Notes under the pieces: model-generated | Databases searched by the model: none | The model's input: the letters and a program-made list of their open reading frames with translations, nothing else | Told to the model about the DNA's origin: nothing | Source of the DNA: Dendrocalamus latiflorus | Taxonomy: Eukaryota; Streptophyta; Magnoliopsida; Poales; Poaceae | Assembly (NCBI GenBank): GCA_017311315.1 | Contig: CM029612.1 | Location: 20,777,625-20,841,624 of the forward strand | DNA: 64,000 nt | Reading direction: 5' to 3' | Shown here: positions 57,400-64,000 of the stretch, piece by piece | Numbering within the stretch: position 1 is the first letter of the stretch | How the letters are laid out: every line of letters begins with the position of its first letter | Made by a program: the position numbers and the translations under genes

Positions 57400-58717
57400 G
57401 CCATCGATCTTATGAAAATATGAGAAAAGATGCTAGATTCTTTAGAATAATTCAGCAAGAGAAAAAAAAGATGATCTTTATTGCTATGAATTAGTTACAA
57501 AAGTGATTCAACTAGCTCTAATCTTCCCATTACTCGAAAGATCTTGATTGTCTTATTCCCTAAGCTCTGGTTCGTGTTGTTCATTGGAACTTGATTGTTT
57601 CTTCTCTCGTCAACCCTTAAATAGCGTTGAAAGGTGCCAATTAATCCATCTGAGGAGATGTCTTGTGAAATCACTGTGTTTGATTGGAGAGTGGCTCTAT
57701 CAGAGAGACATATCTAATGATAACTGATCTTCGGTTGTTGTTAGTAGGAGATAATCGTGAGAACAACTGCATGGCGATTGTTGTCAGAGCAATAGGGCCA
57801 AAATATCGTGCTGTTTGAAACAAATAAAGCATGTGCTTTATCCGTCGTACGGAAGGATCTCCCTGAAAGCGAGCTTTTATACCAGTTAATGAAATCTCTG
57901 AGGGGTTTCCTGGTTGGGTGGAGTGTATAATAGTCCTTCGACTAGGGTACTCAGGGAATAGTTTTGAAAAGCTTACACCACTTTGAAAAGCTTCGATTGC
58001 TATAGTACTCGAACATACACACTAGTCATAAAGACTGCCGTGGTCGTAGACAAACTTTGGTCGTGGACTCGATCAGACCTGAAGGCAACTAGATTAACTG
58101 TATCAATCTCCTTCTTAAGCTTGTTGTCTTCCGTCGATGTTCTGCACACCGATTTTTCCATCATCTCCCTGAACTTCAATCTTTCAAGTGACTTGGTCAG
58201 GATATCAGCAAGCTGGTCTTTTGTGCAAACATGCTGCACCTCTATCTTCCCTGATTCCACACATTCTCTTATGTAATGGAAACGGGTATCAATGTGTTTG
58301 CTTCTCTCATGGTAGATTGGGTTCTTGCATAATGCAATTGCAGACTGATTATCGATCTTCAGAGTTATCTTCTCAACCTTCGTCTCTAGCATATTAGCCA
58401 ACAATCTTCCCAGCCATACCCCATGACAAGCTGCCGCATAAGCTGCAATGTACTTCGCTTCATACAAGGATAAAGCGACTACCTTCTGCTTCTGTGAACA
58501 CCAACTGATTGGGTTCGATCCAAGAAAAAATGTCATGCCCGAAGTGCTTTTTCGGTCATCAATATCACCAGCTAGGTCACTATCCGAGTAACCGATTTGC
58601 CCCAAACCTTCTTCCTTCTTCTCATAGGCACACTCGTAACTCAAAGTCCCTCTCACATACCTCAGTATGTGCTTTACAGTGCCCATATGCTTTGTAGTCG
58701 GCTTCTTCTTGGCTTCT
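57400..58717 (-). mobile_element. Truncated Ty1/copia element, 3' part
   Basis: The minus strand carries an open RNase H followed by AT-rich LTR-like sequence (57400-57990) with TATAAAAGCTCGC (about 57870-57883) and AATAAAGATCATC near 57475-57490. RT and everything upstream are missing beyond 58717. LTR limits were not resolved. Confidence 0.7.
58000..58686 (-). pseudogene. copia RNase H domain, open frame of 228 aa
   Basis: Contains GTVKHILRYVRGTL, YSDSDLAGDIDDRKSTSGMT, NPISWCSQKQKVVALS, EAKYIAAYAAACHGVWLGRL, NQSAIALCKNP and HERSKHIDTRFHYIRE, the full series of copia RNase H blocks. The frame is unbroken, but the element is truncated immediately upstream of it, so the piece is a relic. The Asp/Glu residues of the RNase H core (SDSD, EA, DNQSA) are present. 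Confidence 0.9.
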
Positions 58718-59040
58718 TCAAAGTAGCAGGCTCCTCCTCTCCAAGTAAGCAGAATTCTAAATCTTCCATCTCTATCAAAGATGTGGCATGATAGAGATTT
58801 TTGATGTCACACTTTCGTCGTGGTCCTTTATATGAGCTTTCATCGAGCTCCATCCTTACCGGAGCTCTCGGTGAGACCGACACTCCCAACATTGCTGCAG
58901 GAGTGCATGGTGTAGATGAGTCGGGCATCCCGGATGCCGTGGTCATGTCTAGGCACTCTTTTGTCCACTGTCTTTTTTGTTCCAGTTGTTTCCCATGTTT
59001 CCAGCTGACTATGTAGCTTCTCTCAGTGGGTTAGCTCACC
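58718..59040. other. Junction between two oppositely oriented copia remnants
   Basis: No domain recognised. It may be the gag/protease part of the downstream element. Confidence 0.35.
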
Positions 59041-59219
59041 GATCTCGATTGTAGGATTGGTTTTGACTCTCACACCTATTTGTCCAGGGTTGATAAATAG
59101 GGATGGTACTTATGACTGGCCAACACCGTAGGGATTGTCAGGGTCTCTACATTCTGGACCGCCTCCACCTTTCGTCCACTACTCCTATCACATCTATGTC
59201 TACCTCCGCCGCCACTGCT

Positions 59220-60070
59220 GCCACCACTTCTGGAGCTTTTGCACAGTGGCATCATCATTTAGGTCATCTTTGTGGGTTCTGTATTTCTTCATTAGTTTGT
59301 TAGGGTGTTCTTGGACGTGTTACTATTGACATGGCTATGTTTTATCAGGATTGTAAACTGGGTAAGCAGTTGCAACTTTCTTATCATTCTAGTGAGTCTT
59401 TGTCTTCTCGTCCTTTAGATTTAGTTCATTTAGATGTATAGGGACCTATGCCTATTATCTCTAAAGGCAAGCATAAATTCTATGTGATTTTCATTTATGA
59501 TTATTCCCGCGTTACATGGCTTTTCTCTATGTGTAATCATGGTCAGGTTCTTGCGGTCCATCATAGCTTTGCAACAATGGTTCGTACTCAGTTTGAGTCA
59601 TCTATTCATACTTTTCACCGTGATTCTGCTGGCAAGTACTGTTCTAGTGCTTTTAGATAATTTTTCTAAGCAGGGCACTCTTTAACAGTCTTTTGTCTTG
59701 GTGTCTATGCTCAGAATGGGGTTGCTGAGTGAAAACATCACCATCTGATTGAGACTGATCGCGCTCTTTTTCTTACCTCTCATGTTCCACTGCATATCTA
59801 GGCTAAGGTTGTCTCTATGGTTGCATATCTCATCAATATGTAGCCTTCACTGCTCTTAAGGATGTTAGTCTTATAGAGTGTCTCTACTCTCGAGCCCCCC
59901 AGTACTCTCACTTTTGTGTTTTTGGTTGTACCTACTTTGCTTTGCTGTAGCCTCGTAAGTGCACCAAACTATCAACTTAGTCAATTGAGTGTGTGTTTGA
60001 TGAAGGGTTATTGCTTCTATGACCCTTCTACTCGACGGATCAGGATCTCACGAGACATTGCCTTTGATGA
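59220..60070 (+). pseudogene. copia integrase remnant
   Basis: AQWHHHLGHLCGF (zinc-binding pre-integrase), LDLVHLDV.GPMPIISKGKHKF, IYDYSRVTWLF with the first core Asp, TFHRDSAGKYCS with the second Asp, then NGVAE.KHHHLIETDRAL after a frameshift. In-frame stops are present. Confidence 0.85.
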
Positions 60071-60329
60071 ATCTCAGCCTTTCTTCTACTGAGATTTGGC
60101 TCCTTGTCCTGTTTTCACCACTAAGATGATCTCATGGTTTATCTCTTCCTAACTCTTCACCCATTTCTCCACTATCACAGTCATCTCCTAGTTTTCCTCT
60201 AGATGTTCCCTCTGCCTCCTCGCCTCCTGTGTTGCCTCCTACAGCACCATTGTTTTATTTCTCTAGGCTTCACTACTCCAAGTGTTCTCGTCTTTCACAA
60301 GCCTCGTCTCCTAGTATCTTGCTGACACT

Positions 60330-61200
60330 GCCGTCTACTCCTTCTGATGATGCTACTCGTTACGCCCTTCGTGACCGGACATCTCTTCAGCCTCCTGATC
60401 GTTTTTGTTTTTCTTTGATAGCTCATGCTCTCTCTATCACTAAGCCTAGTTCTTATCATGAGGTTGCTCCTCATTCTAAGTGTCAGCTCGCTATGGCAGG
60501 CGAGTTTGATGCTCTTCCATGTACAGAGACTTGGGATATTGTGCTGACACCTGCGCATGCTTGTCCTATCACGTGCAAATAGGTGTACAAGATTATGACC
60601 CGGTCTGATGGTACTATCAAGTGCTGCAAGGCTCGTCTTATGGTTCGCGGCTTCCAGTAGAAGTATGGTCATGACTACGATGAGACTTCTACCCCCTGTT
60701 GCCCATATGTCCACTATTCACACTCTTTTTGCGGTTGCTTCTATTCACTGGTGATCTATCTCTCAGCCGAATGTTAAGAATGTATTTATTAATGTGTTTT
60801 ACATGAAGAGGTCTACATGCAGGCACTACCTGGGTATTCTGTTCTAGATGGGCACATCTGTCATCTTCGTTGTGCTCTTTATGGCCACAAATAGGTTCCT
60901 CGTGTCTGGTTTGCACGTTTTATCTCAGTGATCACTGTTATTGGTTTCACTATTAGTTCCTACGATCCTACTCTTTTTGTCCATATCTCACCTCGGGATA
61001 GAACACTGCTTCTTCTATATGTGGATGATATGCTTATCACTGGTGATGACTCTTCATTCATCACATATGTGAAGAAACATCTCAGTGAACAATTTTTGAT
61101 GATAGATCTTGGTTCTCTTACGTACTTCCTTGGGATTGAGGTTTATTCCACGCCTGAGAGCTGCTACCTCTCATAGCAGAAGTATGTCCATGATCTTCTT
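60330..61200 (+). pseudogene. copia reverse transcriptase remnant
   Basis: Pieces include HEVAPHSKCQLAMAGEFDAL, TETWDIVLTP, VYKIMTRSDGTIKCCKARLM, RCALYGHK and, at 60928-61176, LLLLYVDDMLITGDD with the intact YVDD active site followed by LGSLTYFLGIEVY. Several stops and shifts. Confidence 0.88.
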
Positions 61201-61209
61201 GATCAGCTG

Positions 61210-61900
61210 ATTTGACTGACACTTGCACTGCTGAGACTCCCATGAAGTTATCCTTGCAGCTTCGTGCCACTGATGATGATTTTCTTGATGATTCTACTCG
61301 ATATCACTATCTTGTTAGGAGTTTAGTGTATCTTGTGATCACTCATTCTGATATTGCTCATGCTATTCATATCTTGAGTCAGTTCATGGCTTGTCTTACC
61401 CATCTTCAGTATAGTCAGCTTCTTTATATTCTTCGCTACTTGTGTGGGACTATCTCGCTACAGCTTCAGACGTACTCCAATGTGGCTCGGGCTAGTGATG
61501 GTTCTAATCGTCATTCTCTTTCTGCTTACCGTATTTTTCTTGGTTCCTCCCTAATTACCTGAAAGACAAAAAAACAGACTATAGTTTCCCGTTCGAGTGC
61601 AGATGCTGAGTTGAAAGCTATGACAGCAGTGACAGCAGAGGTTATTTGGTTGAGATGGTTACTTGCAGATTTTAGAGTGCATGTGATGGGACCTACGACC
61701 CTTCTGTCTGACAGTATAGGTGCTATCAGCATTACATGTGACCCTATGAAGTATGAGCTTACCAACTATATTGGTGTGGATACTTCATACACCCGCTCAC
61801 AGGTGTAGGAGGGAGTTCTTGCATTACAGTTTGTGCCCTCAGAGTTACATATTGCTGAATTCTTTACGAAACCACAAACTAAAGTATAACATTTGTATTT
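61210..61900 (+). pseudogene. copia RNase H remnant
   Basis: 61212-61562 holds YHYLVRSLVYLVITHSDIAHA and LHILRYLCGTISLQL. 61570-61870 holds KKQTIVSRSSADAELKAMTA and VIWLRWLLADF..., with D/E core residues. The segment YSDADWAGD expected between them has been lost. Confidence 0.85.
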
Positions 61901-61937
61901 TTTCTTCAAACTCAGTGTGCGTGGTTCACCATGAGTT

Positions 61938-61947
61938 TGAGGGGGAG
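61938..61947 (+). other. Polypurine tract
   Basis: TGAGGGGGAG directly before the LTR start TGTGAGAATA. Confidence 0.7.
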
Positions 61948-62097
61948 TGTGAGAATAGGAATTCCTTATTCCTTTCCTTATATGCCTTAGTATTTCCTTA
62001 AATGTATATAGAATATTTCTTTGTAATATCTTCCTTATACTTCATATATATATATTGCCCATTGAACCTCATAAATATATATACAATATTCATAACA
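61948..62097 (+). repeat. 3' LTR, 150 bp
   Basis: TGTGAGAATAGGAATTCC... to ...TATTCATAACA, TG/CA ends with a short inverted match (TGTGAGAATA / TATTCATAACA). TATTG follows and would be the target duplication. Confidence 0.7.
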
Positions 62098-62102
62098 TAT
62101 TG

Positions 62103-64000
62103 TCATCTTATCATCCAGAAAATGTAAGGTAAACATTATCAGAAGATGGCCATGATAAGATGCCTAACCATCTAAAATGAAGATCCCATTCCGAATTCAC
62201 CAAAGCATTTGGGAGTGCAGGCAAGCGTAATAAAACAATAAGCTACAATTAATATGGCAGAGGAAAATGCAAATGACGTGTGATGGTACAGCTAGCAGAG
62301 GTAATTCGAAATATCGACGTCAAGATTGTGCCTAACTATTCGGACACACACGCACTAAAGTTATTGGGAGCCTCGTGAATCCACCATGGGAGTGAAACCA
62401 AACACCTTCCATGGTAGCGAAAAGAGCATCCATGCATGCCTCGGTTCAGAACACAACCAAACTGTTGCAGTAGTAATCGATTTCTGCAAAAGAAACAGTG
62501 TAAACCCACTTATAGTTCACCAAGTATATTATCACGGCAGTTGGAGTGTCTGAGACACGAGCTGCAACTGGTTGCTTCGAAGCTTATTTTAACCGTAACA
62601 TAGACACATATTCAACACACTACACTCACGTTGGCCCATCGCGTTGGCAGCATTCTCTTGGGCTAGACGGCCTGTACATTGGTCGGTCACTGTGTGGGCT
62701 GAGGAGGTAAGAGTCAGCTCAGGTGGCCGGGCCTTCTCGTCCGGTGCACTACCGTTAGGCCTCGGTTGCGTCAGGTACAACGGAAAGAATTCAGCACGCA
62801 GCACATGCAACACCACACGCCGCCGCGCGTGTTGATTTGGTCGCGCCGTACAGGCCTGTCCGGCATGCGCCTCCATCAGGAGGCTGCGCACGGCACCGCT
62901 TTACCGAATGCTAAGTTACAGGTTTGCGTTAGTCCGCCGCACTGCCGTGTTTGTCAACGAAATCGACAAGGGCACATGAGAGCACCTTCGACACAACAGA
63001 TAAGATTACCCGCTTGATGGAGATATGAGTTGTTTACATGCAAAAGTTAAAGTAGGACAAATGTTGTTCAAGCTAAGCCTTTAGAGCATGAGCCCCATGT
63101 TCTTCTTTTCCCATTCACTAACATTATATATAGATTATAAACATGATCTTGGTTCTTCACACATAAACTCACTTCTTTATCCTGGTCTACCATATTCCCT
63201 TTTGAAACCAACCAAAGAGCAATGGAAGCCATGGATCTACCATGGGGAACATGGAGTCGAGGCTTCGTGTTCTTTGGCTTATTCGTGGCGCTTAGTGGTG
63301 CTTCAGTTCATCCGGCGGTCTCCATGGTGCAGCTGCCACAGGCTGATCGGCGGTAGAGGGCACCAGCCCCGGCTGACCCTTAGGTCCGCCCCTGCGCATG
63401 CCGCCCCTCTGACCTCATGGTAGGAAGAAAATTATATCAAAAAGAGCCCTAACCCACTCTTTTTGAGGCTCTACAATAGATTATGTCACGTGGCATTAGC
63501 ACAAATCTTGAAACTCACCCACCCCATCACAGGAGCAATTCCCCTCATCTTCTCCACCCTCTACCTCCCCACCACACCACCACCGCTTGGCCGACAACAA
63601 ACTCTAGCACTGGTGCTCCGGCAAACCCCAAACAGTGATGGACGTGGAGGAGCTAGTTCCACAACGTGGTTCTTGGATATGGTGAGCGTGGGACCAAGCA
63701 CACATGGCTCCCTGGGTTGGTGAGCACGTGGAGGCGGTGGCGTCGAGCAAGCGCAGCATCTTCTGATGAGTATGACGAGGTGGTGGCATGGACCAAGAGT
63801 GCGGAGGCGGCGGCCAATGAGTTTGTTGCAGTGGTGGCATTCATCGAGTGCAGCAGCGTTCGACAAGGAGCGCAGAGGAGGCGGTGGTTTTCCAGTGAGC
63901 ACAGTAGTGGCATGGACTGATGAGTGCCATGGCTCAGTGAGAGTAGTTGTGGTAGGGAAGACAAGGGGAAAAAGATAAATTTGCTTCAAGATTGGTATTT
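62103..64000. other. Intergenic, no gene recognised
   Basis: 62640-63000 and 63560-63980 have GC-rich frames on both strands (e.g. minus 63561-63989) without domains. I see no RNA gene and no repeat pair. Confidence 0.35.

Larger units (their letters stand above)
59040..62097 (+). mobile_element. Degenerate Ty1/copia element, plus strand, 5' LTR not found
   Basis: Order on the plus strand: GAG-pre-integrase (WHHHLGHLCG, 59250), integrase (KHKFYVIFIYDYSRVTW, 59470-59520; FHRDSAGKYCSSAF), RT (60500-61200) and RNase H (61480-61880), then purine tract and a 150-bp LTR. Stops and frameshifts break every domain. Confidence 0.87.

Noticed and set aside
58000..58686. Intact RNase H frame as a host gene
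   Set aside because: Every block matches copia RNase H in order, and LTR-like sequence follows it. It is the end of a truncated element.
1..64000. CRISPR arrays, tRNA or rRNA genes, bacterial operons
   Set aside because: No regularly spaced short repeats, no cloverleaf or rRNA sequence noticed. The tRNA-like matches are LTR primer-binding sites.

Overview
This is a nuclear window from a grass (Poaceae). The evidence is GC-rich coding starts, exon-intron genes of grass type, and a dense nest of grass-type transposons. There are no bacterial-style operons, no CRISPR array and no rRNA or tRNA genes that I can see. Three ordinary host genes lie in a sea of repeats: a RIPK-like receptor-like cytoplasmic kinase (13874-15448, +), a SCAB1-type actin-binding protein (28520-33566, -, 11 coding exons, 489 aa) and a MED26c-like Mediator subunit with a TFIIS N-terminal domain (49129-51396, +, 8 exons, 464 aa).

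Layout. 1-6955: a decayed Ty1/copia element on the minus strand (RNase H, RT, integrase, protease, gag, 245-bp LTR), whose gag is split by a 1529-bp solo LTR with a perfect 5-bp target duplication. 8145-12370: a TRIM (LTRs of about 240 bp around only 73 bp), itself split by a 3660-bp solo LTR; both insertions keep perfect 5-bp duplications. 12693-12985: a Tourist-type MITE. 13874-15448: the kinase. About 16048-26038: a degenerate long-LTR copia element. 27276-27549: MITE. 28520-35570: SCAB1 with a long 5' intron. 36166-36679: Helitron-like element. About 38927-41100: a reversed LTR related to the 16-26 kb element. 43139-48659: a complete Mutator-like element (MULE). 49129-51396: MED26c. 52-56.5 kb: hAT-like MITE copies and a CACTA element with a TTT duplication. 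57.4-58.7 kb (-) and about 59.0-62.1 kb (+): two further copia remnants. 62.1-64 kb: nothing recognised.

The most interesting unit is the MULE. It has 135-bp TIRs with only two mismatches, a 10-bp target duplication, subterminal arrays of short GTCGC/GCGAC palindromes, and a MuDR-type transposase whose single long frame is cut by two in-frame stops. It also carries a head-to-head pair of small GRF-type zinc-finger/coiled-coil genes. The transposase frame ends where a C-terminal SWIM finger would be expected, and there it overlaps the antisense GRF gene. The right end of the element lies only about 470 bp upstream of the MED26c start codon.

Spliced gene models were built by eye from GT/AG sites and conserved protein motifs. 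Family names rest on remembered motifs, not on searches.
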